A stretch of DNA of 14,040 nt from JAGXLC01 sp964472385 (GTDB taxonomy: Bacteria > Bacteroidota > Bacteroidia > Bacteroidales > UBA12077): NCBI GenBank assembly GCA_964472385.1, contig CAYYLT010000064.1, forward strand, positions 1 through 14,040, written 5' to 3'. The first letter of the stretch is position 1. Every line of letters starts with the position of its first letter. Made by a program: the position numbers and the translations under genes. Below, one piece after another: positions 6,410 to 13,161 of this stretch. A model generated the notes under the pieces. That model was not told the DNA's origin, did no database searches, and saw only the letters and a program-made list of their open reading frames with translations.

Positions 6410-6964
6410 TTAAACATTTCCTGCCTTACCTGCTTTCCGCCTTATTCTTTCACCGGCATATTTTATGCCCCTTCCTTTATAGGGTTCTGGAGGTCTTAAA
6501 GCTCTTATTTTTGCTGCAATCTGGCCTATCAACTCTTTATCGTGGCTGGTAAGTGTAACTTTCGGGTTACTTCTTCTTTCGGTCTTGGCTTCGAGCTTTA
6601 CTTCTTCAGGAACTTCAAAATGTATGTCGTGTGAATATCCAATGCTCATTTCCAGAATTTGCCCTTTTGCTTCAGCCCGGTATCCGACGCCGTTAAATTC
6701 GATTTGCACGGTATATCCCTGGGATACGCCATGTACCATATTATAGATCAATGCTCTTGACAGGCCATGCAAAGACTTATGTTTTTTTGATTCGGTGGCT
6801 CTTGATAGCCTCACTTGACTATCTTTTATTTCTATAGAAATTGCAGGATCGAATGTTCTTGATATCTCCCCTTTGGGGCCTTGAACATGAACCTGATTCT
6901 TTTCGCTCACTGATACCTGAACGTTTTCAGGAATATTAACAGGTAATACACCTATTCGTGACAT
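6410..6964 (-). CDS. rplF: 50S ribosomal protein L6 (uL6)
   Basis: uL6 lies near the factor-binding site and sarcin-ricin loop of the 50S. The 184-residue protein contains the expected two similar alpha/beta domains and starts MSRIGVLPVNIPENVQV. Its C-terminal signature (PPEPYKGRGIKYAGERIRRK) sits at about residues 158-177. It follows rpsH by 15 nt. Unlike nearly all other genes here, it has a perfect AGGAGG seven bases upstream of the ATG, which settles the start and may mean its translation is controlled differently from its neighbours. Confidence 0.98.
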   Translation of the reverse strand: MSRIGVLPVNIPENVQVSVSEKNQVHVQGPKGEISRTFDPAISIEIKDSQVRLSRATESKKHKSLHGLSRALIYNMVHGVSQGYTVQIEFNGVGYRAEAKGQILEMSIGYSHDIHFEVPEEVKLEAKTERRSNPKVTLTSHDKELIGQIAAKIRALRPPEPYKGRGIKYAGERIRRKAGKAGNV

Positions 6965-6971
6965 TAAATTT

Positions 6972-6977
6972 CCTCCT
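6972..6977 (-). promoter_or_regulatory. strong Shine-Dalgarno site of rplF
   Basis: On the minus strand AAAAAGGAGGAAATTTAATG places AGGAGG seven bases before the rplF ATG, just after the rpsH stop. This is a full anti-Shine-Dalgarno match at ideal spacing. Of the 28 start codons visible in this window, only this one and rplE have such a site. Confidence 0.8.
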
Positions 6978-6979
6978 TT

Positions 6980-7378
6980 TTAATGTAAATAACACAATAC
7001 TTCACCGCCAACATTTAATTTCCGGGCTTCCTTGTCACTCATGACCCCTTTTGAGGTAGAAATGATGGCAATGCCCAAACCGTTGAGAACCCGTGGTATA
7101 TTACGGGTATCCACATAATATCTGAGACCAGGCCGGCTAACTCTTTGCAATGACCGAATTGCTGGCTCTTTGGTTTTGGGATGGTATTTCAATGCGATTT
7201 TGATTGTGCCTTGAGCACTATCCGTTTCAACTTTATAGCTAAGAATATATCCCTGATCATGAAGGATCTTTGTAATATTCTTTTTCAAGTTTGAGGCTGG
7301 TATTTCCACCACTTTATGCCCGGCCATTTGGGCATTTCTAATTCTTGTAAAATAATCTGCAATGGTATCTGTCACCAT
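6980..7378 (-). CDS. rpsH: 30S ribosomal protein S8 (uS8)
   Basis: uS8 binds the central domain of 16S rRNA; in E. coli it also represses the spc operon by binding the rplE leader. The 132-residue protein starts MVTDTIADYFTRIRNAQMAGH and ends with the family hallmark STSKGVMSDKEARK followed by NVGGEVLCYLH. In between, KPGLRYYVDTRNIPRVLNGLG-like sequence (here SRPGLRYYVDTRNIP) matches the C-terminal domain. It follows rpsN by 25 nt and has no Shine-Dalgarno sequence. Confidence 0.98.
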   Translation of the reverse strand: MVTDTIADYFTRIRNAQMAGHKVVEIPASNLKKNITKILHDQGYILSYKVETDSAQGTIKIALKYHPKTKEPAIRSLQRVSRPGLRYYVDTRNIPRVLNGLGIAIISTSKGVMSDKEARKLNVGGEVLCYLH

Positions 7379-7403
7379 AATTTTGTTACTGCTTTAAATA
7401 TGA

Positions 7404-7673
7404 TTACCAACTAGCTTTTTTGACACCGGGTATTAGTCCTTTTGATGCCATCTCTCTGAATGTAATTCTGCTGACGCCGAACTGACGCATATATCCTCTG
7501 GGCCTGCCGGTTATGTTACAACGGTTATGCTGCCTGACAGGACTGGAATTCCTTGGTAAACGGCTTAGTCCTATATAATCACCTTCAGCCTTGAGTTGCG
7601 CTCGTTTTTTGGCATATTTTTCTGCCATTTTTTTTCTTTTTCGTTCTCTAGCTTTCATTGATTCTTTTGACAT
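7404..7673 (-). CDS. rpsN: 30S ribosomal protein S14 (uS14), zinc-free form
   Basis: uS14 is in the 30S head near the A site. The 89-residue protein starts MSKESMKARERKRKKMAEKY and has the conserved end RGYMRQFGVSRITFREMASK plus GLIPGVKKASW. The short zinc form carries two CxxC pairs, but only one cysteine (HNRCNITGRPRG, about residue 52) is present here, so this is the longer C-minus type. It lies 3 nt after rplE and so is probably translationally coupled to it. The family is unmistakable. Confidence 0.98.
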   Translation of the reverse strand: MSKESMKARERKRKKMAEKYAKKRAQLKAEGDYIGLSRLPRNSSPVRQHNRCNITGRPRGYMRQFGVSRITFREMASKGLIPGVKKASW

Positions 7674-7676
7674 AAT

Positions 7677-8234
7677 CTAGGCTTTTTTCATGTTTTTAAA
7701 AGGCAGTCCAAATTCCCTTAAAAGAGCAAATCCTTCTTCATCTGTTGGAGCGCTGGTTACAAATACTGCTTCCAATCCAATGATCTTCTGAATTTTATCC
7801 ATATTGACCTCGGGGAAAATGATCTGTTCTTCCAGTCCGAGGGAATAATTTCCCCTTCCATCAAAATTGCTGTTTATGCCGTTAAAATCCTTTACCCTTG
7901 GGAGAGCTACCTTGATCAAACGTTCCAGAAATTCATACATCCGGTCTCTGCGTAAGGTAACTTTAACGCCTATGGGCGTATTTTCCCGAAGTTTAAAATT
8001 GGAAATGGCTTTCTTAGAGAATGTCTTAATTGCTTTCTGCCCAGCGATAAGGGTTAATTCTTCCTGAGCCGTTTCGACCATTTTTTTATCCATAACAGCT
8101 TCACCTACACCTCTGTTGAGCACAATCTTTCTTAATTTGGGAACTTGCATAACGGATTGATAATTGAACTCCTTCATGAGGGCAGGTACGATCTCTTCTT
8201 TGTACTGTTTTTCTAAAGCTGGCTGATAATCCAT
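7677..8234 (-). CDS. rplE: 50S ribosomal protein L5 (uL5)
   Basis: uL5 binds 5S rRNA in the central protuberance and bridges to uS13 and P-site tRNA. The 185-residue protein shows VPKLRKIVLNRGVGEAV, GQKAIKTFSKKAISNFKLREN, GVKVTLRRDRMYEFLERL, and the later GRGNYSLGLEEQIIFPEV and TSAPTDEEGFALLREFGLPF. The ATG shares one base with the rplX stop (TAATG), pointing to translational reinitiation. In addition the end of rplX carries GGAGGT nine bases before the ATG, one of only two strong Shine-Dalgarno sites in this window. In E. coli this same gene start is the S8 repressor target. Confidence 0.98.
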   Translation of the reverse strand: MDYQPALEKQYKEEIVPALMKEFNYQSVMQVPKLRKIVLNRGVGEAVMDKKMVETAQEELTLIAGQKAIKTFSKKAISNFKLRENTPIGVKVTLRRDRMYEFLERLIKVALPRVKDFNGINSNFDGRGNYSLGLEEQIIFPEVNMDKIQKIIGLEAVFVTSAPTDEEGFALLREFGLPFKNMKKA

Positions 8235-8563
8235 TATTTAATTACCTCCCCTGTCTTTTTTGCGTATCGTACAAGTTGATTGTTCTCATCACGTTTTCTT
8301 CCTATTCTTGTAGGCTCTCCGGTTGAGGGGTCAACAAGCATCAGATTTGAGATGTGAACTGGTGCTTCTTTTTTGATGATCCCTCCCTGAGGGTTATCAT
8401 TATTGGGTTTGGTATGTTTAGAGACCATATTGATCCCTTCAACCAAAGCCCGCTGTTTTTCGGGATAAACTTCCAGCACTCTTCCTTGCTGACCTTTGTA
8501 TTCACCGGTACGCATATAAACCGTATCCCCTTTTTTGATATGCAGTTTTTTTCTTTTTGGCAT
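8234..8563 (-). CDS. rplX: 50S ribosomal protein L24 (uL24)
   Basis: uL24 is one of the assembly initiator proteins of the 50S and lies near the exit tunnel. The 109-residue protein begins with basic residues (MPKRKKLHIKKGDTVY) and has a KOW motif at about 9-36 (GDTVYMRTGEYKGQQGRVLEV). Later segments are GINMVSKHTKPNNDNPQGGI and the family's VHISNLMLVDPSTGEPTRIG. The final codons (GEVIK) also form the Shine-Dalgarno site of rplE, and the stop overlaps the rplE ATG by one base. It follows rplN by 12 nt. Confidence 0.97.
   Translation of the reverse strand: MPKRKKLHIKKGDTVYMRTGEYKGQQGRVLEVYPEKQRALVEGINMVSKHTKPNNDNPQGGIIKKEAPVHISNLMLVDPSTGEPTRIGRKRDENNQLVRYAKKTGEVIK
8244..8249 (-). promoter_or_regulatory. 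strong Shine-Dalgarno site of rplE inside rplX
   Basis: GGAGGT lies on the minus strand nine bases before the rplE ATG, within the last codons of rplX. Since those codons encode GEVIK, the bases serve both protein and ribosome binding. The placement supports coupled but independently initiated translation of rplE. Confidence 0.75.
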
Positions 8564-8575
8564 AGCTTAGATATT

Positions 8576-8941
8576 TTATAATACTTCAGGTGCAAGTGAA
8601 ACGATTTTCATATACTTGTTTCTCATCTCCCTGGGTATGGGTCCAAAAATACGGGTACCTCTCATTTCTCCCAAATTATTGATCAGCACACATGCATTGT
8701 TGTCAAAGCGGATATATGATCCGTCATTGCGCCTGAGTTCTTTTTTAGTCCTGACAATTACTGCTTTACTAACCGTTCCTTTTTTAACTTCGGAGGAAGG
8801 CAAGGCACTTCGGACACTGACAACCACAGTATCACCCACTGAGGCATATCTTCTTCCACTACCTCCCAATACCCGGATAACTTTTACGATCTTTGCGCCG
8901 CTGTTGTCAGCCACGTTAAGCTTGCTTTCTTGTTGTATCAT
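8576..8941 (-). CDS. rplN: 50S ribosomal protein L14 (uL14)
   Basis: uL14 is a beta-barrel 50S protein that forms an intersubunit bridge with 16S rRNA. The 121-residue protein opens MIQQESKLNVADNSGAKIVK, contains GGSGRRYASVGDTVVVSV and KAVIVRTKKELRRNDGSYIR, and ends with ALINNLGEMRGTRIFGP-type sequence (here NNLGEMRGTRIFGPIPREM) and MKIVSLAPEVL. It heads the spc block, 6 nt after rpsQ. Near its 3' end lies a match to the Bacteroidota promoter consensus (separate entry). Confidence 0.98.
   Translation of the reverse strand: MIQQESKLNVADNSGAKIVKVIRVLGGSGRRYASVGDTVVVSVRSALPSSEVKKGTVSKAVIVRTKKELRRNDGSYIRFDNNACVLINNLGEMRGTRIFGPIPREMRNKYMKIVSLAPEVL
8644..8675 (-). promoter_or_regulatory. candidate Bacteroidota-type internal promoter in rplN
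   Basis: On the minus strand TTTG (8675-8672) is followed after exactly 20 nt by TATTTTTG (8651-8644). This fits the published Bacteroidota sigma-A pattern TTTG, N19-21, TAnnTTTG. A scan by eye for TAnnTTTG on the minus strand gave one other case (in secY), which had no matching TTTG. Transcripts would begin near the end of rplN and lead into rplX. The bases encode the conserved NLGEMRGTRIFG, so coincidence is quite possible. Confidence 0.25.
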
Positions 8942-8947
8942 TTTTCT

Positions 8948-9205
8948 TTATTTAGCTCTTTCAATGATTTCTATTAATCTCCAGCGTTTTCGTTTGCTGA
9001 GCGGTCGGGTTTCCATGATTTTTACGGTATCTCCTTCATTGCATTCGTTTTTTTCGTCGTGTGCAATAAATTTGGAACGCCTGTTAATGAATTTACCATA
9101 TTTTGCGTGCTTGATTTTCCGGTTGACCAAAACACTGATGGATTTATCCATTTTATTGCTGGAGACCATCCCAATTTTTTCTTTTCTTAAGTTTCTTTTT
9201 TCCAT
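8948..9205 (-). CDS. rpsQ: 30S ribosomal protein S17 (uS17)
   Basis: uS17 is an early-binding 30S protein with an OB fold. The 85-residue protein starts MEKRNLRKEKIGMVSSNKMD, and the core shows KSISVLVNRKIKHAKYGKF, RRSKFIAHDEKNECNEGDTV and the closing motif METRPLSKRKRWRLIEI. Length is normal. It lies 15 nt after rpmC and 6 nt before rplN. The start has no Shine-Dalgarno sequence. Confidence 0.98.
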   Translation of the reverse strand: MEKRNLRKEKIGMVSSNKMDKSISVLVNRKIKHAKYGKFINRRSKFIAHDEKNECNEGDTVKIMETRPLSKRKRWRLIEIIERAK

Positions 9206-9220
9206 CTTAGTCAGTGTTTC

Positions 9221-9436
9221 TTATTGATTTTTATCGCTTGGTGAAGCCTTTTTCAGGCGTTGATTGATTTCGGTTTTCAGCCTGGCAATATTTTTTTGGG
9301 CTTCTCTGATCTTCATGGGATTATCCAAAGGAGAAACGGCATGATTAAGTTTCAACTGTGTTAGGCGCGTTTGTTCACTATCAACTCGCTCTTCTATCTC
9401 TTTATCTGTAAATTCTCTTATTTCAGAGGTTTTCAT
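9221..9436 (-). CDS. rpmC: 50S ribosomal protein L29 (uL29)
   Basis: uL29 is a small helical-hairpin protein near the tunnel exit and forms part of the docking area for nascent-chain factors. The 71-residue product starts MKTSEIREFTDKEIEERVDS. It has the family core LTQLKLNHAVSPLDNPMKIR and REAQKNIARLKTEINQR, then a short polar tail. It sits between rplP and rpsQ as is universal in this cluster. Length is slightly above the common 60-68, within normal range. Confidence 0.97.
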   Translation of the reverse strand: MKTSEIREFTDKEIEERVDSEQTRLTQLKLNHAVSPLDNPMKIREAQKNIARLKTEINQRLKKASPSDKNQ

Positions 9437-9452
9437 CAGGTTCCAGGATTAT

Positions 9453-9872
9453 TTATTCGACATAGTCTCTTCTCACTACGAACTTGGTTTTAATAGGAAG
9501 CTTTTGTGCTGCCAGCCTCAGGGCTTCCTGTGCAATCCTTATGGGAACACCTTCAGCTTCCATTAAGATTCTTCCCGGTGTCACCGGTGCCACGAAACCT
9601 TCGGGATCACCTTTACCTTTTCCCATTCTCACTTCAGCGGGCTTTTTGGTTATGGGTTTATCCGGAAATATACGTATCCAAATCTGACCTTCCCTTTTCA
9701 TGTAGCGGGTCATTGCCTGCCGGGCTGATTCTAACTGTTTTTGTGTAATCCAGGCTTGTTCCAGGGCCTTAATCCCAAAAGAGCCAAATGCTAACTGAGC
9801 TCCTTTTTGGGCAGTTCCTTTCATACGGCCTTTCTGCTGCTTTCTGTATTTTGTCTTTTTTGGCTGTAACAT
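9453..9872 (-). CDS. rplP: 50S ribosomal protein L16 (uL16)
   Basis: uL16 lies near the A-site tRNA and is needed for late 50S maturation. I start it at the ATG at 9870-9872 because the family begins MLQPKKTKYRK, giving 139 residues and a 12-nt gap after rpsC. A longer reading from a TTG four codons earlier (9884) would abut the rpsC stop and adds MDIT, which the family lacks. Visible motifs are KGRMKGTAQKGAQLAFGSFG, MTRYMKREGQIWIRIFPDKP, MGKGKGDPEGFVAPVTPGRI and the end KLPIKTKFVVRRDYVE. No Shine-Dalgarno sequence is seen. Confidence 0.96.
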   Translation of the reverse strand: MLQPKKTKYRKQQKGRMKGTAQKGAQLAFGSFGIKALEQAWITQKQLESARQAMTRYMKREGQIWIRIFPDKPITKKPAEVRMGKGKGDPEGFVAPVTPGRILMEAEGVPIRIAQEALRLAAQKLPIKTKFVVRRDYVE

Positions 9873-9884
9873 GGTTATGTCCAA

Positions 9885-10583
9885 TTATTTTCTTTTTCTT
9901 CTTCCCTTTGGTTTAGAACTCTTGCTGCTACTTGCTACATCTGGTGTAAAATCAACCTTGTCAAATATCTCACCTTTAAAGATCCACACCTTGATACCTA
10001 TGAGTCCGGCTTTGGTTAATGCTTCAGAGAGTGCATAATCAATATCTGCACGCAGGGTATGCAAGGGAGTTCTGCCTTCTTTATATACTTCTGTACGTGC
10101 CATTTCTGCTCCACTCAAACGACCAGAGATCTGCACTTTAACCCCTTCCGCTCCCAACCGCATGCTTGAAGAAATGGCCATTTTGATGGCTCTACGGAAA
10201 GAAATCATTCCTTCGATCTGTCTGGCTATTCCGTTGGCTACCAAGGCAGCATTTAGTTCAGGGCGTTTGACTTCATAGATGTTAATCTGTACTTCTTTTT
10301 TCGACAATTTCTTCAACTCTTCCTTAAGCTTATCTACTTCTTTTCCCCCTTTACCAATAATAATGCCGGGACGCGCAGTATGTATGGTAACAGTTATCAA
10401 TTTTAACGTCCGTTCTATGACAATTTTGGATATACTTGCTTTGGATAACCTGGCATGTAAATATTTTCGTATCTTGTTATCCTCCAGCAGTTTGTCGGCA
10501 TAATCTTTTCCACCATACCAGTTTGATTCCCAGCCTTTAATAATTCCGAGCCTGTTGCTAATTGGATTTACTTTTTGTCCCAT
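9885..10583 (-). CDS. rpsC: 30S ribosomal protein S3 (uS3)
   Basis: uS3 lies at the mRNA entry of the 30S and contributes to its helicase activity. The 232-residue protein starts MGQKVNPISNRLGIIKGWES. It has a type II KH domain with the GKGG loop at residues 77-80 (RPGIIIGKGGKEVDKLKEEL) and the C-terminal S3 domain with GAEGVKVQISGRLSGAEMAR and EGRTPLHTLRADIDYA. The final Ser/Lys/Arg-rich tail (SSSKSSKPKGRRKRK) is variable and probably disordered. It follows rplV by 5 nt. Confidence 0.98.
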   Translation of the reverse strand: MGQKVNPISNRLGIIKGWESNWYGGKDYADKLLEDNKIRKYLHARLSKASISKIVIERTLKLITVTIHTARPGIIIGKGGKEVDKLKEELKKLSKKEVQINIYEVKRPELNAALVANGIARQIEGMISFRRAIKMAISSSMRLGAEGVKVQISGRLSGAEMARTEVYKEGRTPLHTLRADIDYALSEALTKAGLIGIKVWIFKGEIFDKVDFTPDVASSSKSSKPKGRRKRK

Positions 10584-10588
10584 CTATG

Positions 10589-11062
10589 CTAAGTATTTGT
10601 ATTTTGTGTGTCACTGTTGTCTGTCTCACTTTCGACTTCCTGAGCGGCAGGTTGTGCCTGCCTGGCTTCATTAAGGTTTTCCAGGAAAAGGGTAATATGG
10701 CTGGCTCTTTTTCTGATCAGATGAGCCCTGCCCATGGCCTCTGGTCGAATTCTTTTTAAAGTCCTTCCCTTATCTACACGAATATTGCTAACAATCAAAT
10801 GGCTCTCCTCAATACGTACGCCTTCATTTTTGTTTTGCCAGTTAGATATGGCAGAAAGCAATAATTTTTCCATATAGTTGGAGGCAGCTTTGGAGGAGAA
10901 TCTGAGAAAATCCAAAGCTTCATTGATTTCTGCCCCCCGAATCTCATCTGCTAAAAGCCGTAATTTCCTGGGTGATACAGGGCAGCCTTTCAATACGGCA
11001 TAATATTGTTTTTTCTTTTGTTCATTTAACGCTTCTGCGCGCTTGCGTTTTCGTGCACCCAT
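10589..11062 (-). CDS. rplV: 50S ribosomal protein L22 (uL22) with acidic C-terminal tail
   Basis: uL22 lines the peptide exit tunnel with its beta-hairpin. At 157 residues it is well above the usual 110 or so. About 19 extra basic residues at the front (MGARKRKRAEALNEQKKKQ) are typical of Bacteroidota as far as I recall. The core is normal: CPVSPRKLRLLADEIRG at 27-43, KLLLSAISNWQNKNE at 66-80, and the tunnel hairpin followed by IRKRASHITLFLEN. Residues from about 131 on form an acidic, Asn/Thr/Gln/Ala-rich tail ending SETDNSDTQNTNT with no family counterpart that I know. It follows rpsS by 23 nt. Confidence 0.97.
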   Translation of the reverse strand: MGARKRKRAEALNEQKKKQYYAVLKGCPVSPRKLRLLADEIRGAEINEALDFLRFSSKAASNYMEKLLLSAISNWQNKNEGVRIEESHLIVSNIRVDKGRTLKRIRPEAMGRAHLIRKRASHITLFLENLNEARQAQPAAQEVESETDNSDTQNTNT

Positions 11063-11085
11063 TACATGAATATTTTCTGAATTAA

Positions 11086-11355
11086 TTATTTACCTTTTTT
11101 CGTTGGATGACCTTTAAATTGCCTTGTTGGCGCAAATTCACCCAATTTATGGCCTACCATGTTCTCGGTGATGTACACCGGGATGAACTTGTTGCCATTG
11201 TGTACTGCAATTGTATGACCTACAAAATCAGGTGTTATTATAGATCTTCTCGACCAGGTCTTCACGACTTTCTTTTTACCTGATTCGTTCATATTCAGTA
11301 CACGTTGTTCAAGTTTGTATTCTACAAAAGGTCCTTTTTTCAGCGAACGACTCAT
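11086..11355 (-). CDS. rpsS: 30S ribosomal protein S19 (uS19)
   Basis: uS19 lies in the 30S head, partners uS13 and contacts the large subunit. The 89-residue protein is the normal length. It begins MSRSLKKGPFVEYKLEQRV, has the strong family core TWSRRSIITPDFVGHTIAVH, then NGNKFIPVYITENMVGHKLG and EFAPTRQFKGHPTKKGK at the end. It lies 19 nt after rplB. The leader is AT-rich without a Shine-Dalgarno sequence. Confidence 0.98.
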   Translation of the reverse strand: MSRSLKKGPFVEYKLEQRVLNMNESGKKKVVKTWSRRSIITPDFVGHTIAVHNGNKFIPVYITENMVGHKLGEFAPTRQFKGHPTKKGK

Positions 11356-11374
11356 AGTATTATAGATTATTCAA

Positions 11375-12211
11375 TTATTTTTTCTTCTTTTTACCCCTTC
11401 TGACCAGGATGAATTGATTTGATTTGTTTTTGGTTTTTCTGGTTTTATAACCTTTAGCCGGGACACCTGTTCTGGATCTTGGTATTCCACCGGATGCCCG
11501 ACCTTCTCCGCCACCCATTGGATGGTCGATAGGATTCATGGCTACACCTCTAACGCGGGGTCTGATACCTTGCCATCTTTTTCTACCGGCTTTTCCTGAA
11601 GAAACAATGATATGATCAGCATTAGAAACAGTACCAATGGTTGCTTTGCAATTGGTGAGGATCATTCTGGTTTCCCCGGAAGGAAGCTTAATATTGGCAT
11701 ATTTCCCGTCTCTAGAAGTCAATTGTGCATAAGATCCGGCACTGCGTGCCAGGGCGCCTCCGCGTCCTGGCTTTAATTCAATATTATGAATGATGGTTCC
11801 CAGGGGTATGTCGGAAAGGTACAAGCTATTTCCTATTTCCGGAGAGGCAGATTTTCCGGAACTTATGGTTTGCCCAACCTTTAAGGCGTTGGGTGCCAGG
11901 ATGTACTTTTTTTCACCGTCTTCATATACCACCAGGGCTATGCGTGCGGTACGATTCGGATCATACTCTACAGATTTGACATGGGCATCCATATCTTCTT
12001 TATCGCGTTTAAAATCAATCAGCCGGTAGCGTTGTTTGTGACCACCTCCATGATATCTTGTGGTCATACGGCCCTTGTTATTTCTTCCTCCCGACTTATT
12101 TTTCTGTCGCAATAATGATTTTTCCGGCGTGCTTTCTGTCAGGGTATCGAAAGCACTGATTATTTTATGCCTTTGACCTGGCGTTACTGGTTTTAATTTT
12201 CTTACTGCCAT
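11375..12211 (-). CDS. rplB: 50S ribosomal protein L2 (uL2)
   Basis: uL2 is a core 50S protein near the peptidyl-transferase centre, required for subunit association. The 278-residue protein has the standard parts: SGGRNNKGRMTTRYHGGGHK at about 40-59, the OB-like domain with SVEYDPNRTARIALV, the SH3-like domain with LKPGRGGALARSAGSYAQL, and the functional loop VRGVAMNPIDHPMGGGEGRA. The loop's His of DHP is retained. After it, SGGIPRSR has Ile where I remember His in related bacteria; I am not sure this is unusual. It ends in a lysine-rich RRGKKKKK tail and lies 13 nt after rplW. Confidence 0.98.
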   Translation of the reverse strand: MAVRKLKPVTPGQRHKIISAFDTLTESTPEKSLLRQKNKSGGRNNKGRMTTRYHGGGHKQRYRLIDFKRDKEDMDAHVKSVEYDPNRTARIALVVYEDGEKKYILAPNALKVGQTISSGKSASPEIGNSLYLSDIPLGTIIHNIELKPGRGGALARSAGSYAQLTSRDGKYANIKLPSGETRMILTNCKATIGTVSNADHIIVSSGKAGRKRWQGIRPRVRGVAMNPIDHPMGGGEGRASGGIPRSRTGVPAKGYKTRKTKNKSNQFILVRRGKKKKK

Positions 12212-12224
12212 AATTAATAATTTC

Positions 12225-12527
12225 CTATATGTTGCTGTAAAAATCTATAGAATCTCCTTCAGTCAGTGTAACAATGGCTTTTTTAAAGCTGTTTTCCTTG
12301 CCTTTGATCAATCCCGAGCGGGTATAGCGTGATCGTTGCTTACCCCTGTATCGCATGGTATTTACTGATTCTACTGTTACCCCGTACATCTCTTCAACAG
12401 CCTTTCGAATCTGTATTTTATTTGCCTTTTTGTGAACAATAAACCCATACTTGTTATAATCATCGCCTTGTTCTGTCACCTTTTCTGTGATAAGGGGTTT
12501 TATCAATATGCTATTTAATGTATTCAT
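12225..12527 (-). CDS. rplW: 50S ribosomal protein L23 (uL23)
   Basis: uL23 lies at the tunnel exit and is the docking site for trigger factor and SRP. I start it at the ATG at 12525-12527 (100 residues, MNTLNSILIKPLITEKVTEQ), which is 4 nt after the rplD stop. A GTG four codons upstream would overlap rplD by 8 nt and is less likely. The core KYGFIVHKKANKIQIRKAVE, MYGVTVESVNTMRYRGK and the C-terminal KKAIVTLTEGDSIDFY are typical. The loop between them (QRSRYTRSGLIKGKENS) is the part that enters the tunnel wall. Confidence 0.96.
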   Translation of the reverse strand: MNTLNSILIKPLITEKVTEQGDDYNKYGFIVHKKANKIQIRKAVEEMYGVTVESVNTMRYRGKQRSRYTRSGLIKGKENSFKKAIVTLTEGDSIDFYSNI

Positions 12528-12531
12528 ATTC

Positions 12532-13161
12532 TTATGCACTTAAATGTTTTTCCAATGTATTGAGTGACTCTTCAAAGAAAACAATTGCATGGGCATTCAT
12601 AATATCATAGGTATTAAGCTTATTTACAGGCAATACTTTCACATTGGGTAAATTTCGGGATGACAAATAAAGGGTGAAATTGGATTTTTCCAGCACAAAA
12701 AGTGATTTCTTGTCGTGTATCCCTAAATTTCTGCTGATATTTGAAAATTCTTTGGTTTTTGGTTTTTCCAGATCAAAATGCTCCACAATGGTAACGGCAT
12801 TGTCTTGTATTTTGTAGGAGAGGGCAGACCTTCGGGCCAGTTTTTTAACTTTCCGGTTCAATTTAAACCCGTAGTCTCTTGGTTTGGGGCCAAAAACTCT
12901 GCCACCACCCCGGTAAATTGGGTTTTTATTATCACCTGCGCGGGCTGTTCCTGTTCCTTTTTGGCGTTTGATCTTTTTTCTGCTACCGGTTATTTCGTTT
13001 CTTTCCTTGCTCTTATGCGTTCCTTGCCGGTTCCTGGCGAGGAAATGTTTTACGTCAAGATAAATGGCGTGATCGTTGGGCACAATGCCAAAGATCTGGT
13101 CACTCAATTGAATTTTTTTACCGGTATCTTCGCCTGTTTTATTTAAGACTGATAATTCCAT
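12532..13161 (-). CDS. rplD: 50S ribosomal protein L4 (uL4)
   Basis: uL4 is an early assembly protein whose long loop reaches the tunnel constriction. In E. coli it also regulates the S10 operon; nothing in this window shows that here, since the operon leader is outside. The 209-residue protein has the loop at about 43-90 with QGTHKSKERNEITGSRKKIK, RQKGTGTARAGDNKNPIYRG and GGRVFGPKPRDYGFKLNRKV. After that come the globular helices and NLPNVKVLPVNKLNTYDIM near the end. The start ATG shares one base with the rplC stop (TAATG). Confidence 0.98.
   Translation of the reverse strand: MELSVLNKTGEDTGKKIQLSDQIFGIVPNDHAIYLDVKHFLARNRQGTHKSKERNEITGSRKKIKRQKGTGTARAGDNKNPIYRGGGRVFGPKPRDYGFKLNRKVKKLARRSALSYKIQDNAVTIVEHFDLEKPKTKEFSNISRNLGIHDKKSLFVLEKSNFTLYLSSRNLPNVKVLPVNKLNTYDIMNAHAIVFFEESLNTLEKHLSA

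Noticed and set aside
8616..9227. 203-codon open frame on the plus strand across rplN, rpsQ and the end of rpmC
   Set aside because: It runs antisense to three certain genes. Its Leu/Ser/Phe-rich, seemingly membrane-like product is what the complement of Lys/Glu/Arg-rich ribosomal genes gives. No Bacteroidota-type promoter or known domain supports it.
9873..9884. TTG start extending uL16 by MDIT
   Set aside because: The family begins MLQPK at the ATG four codons later; TTG starts are uncommon and there is no ribosome binding site to favour it.
12528..12539. GTG start extending uL23 by MHKN
   Set aside because: It would overlap the rplD end by 8 nt and adds residues not seen in the family. 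The ATG at 12527 fits better.
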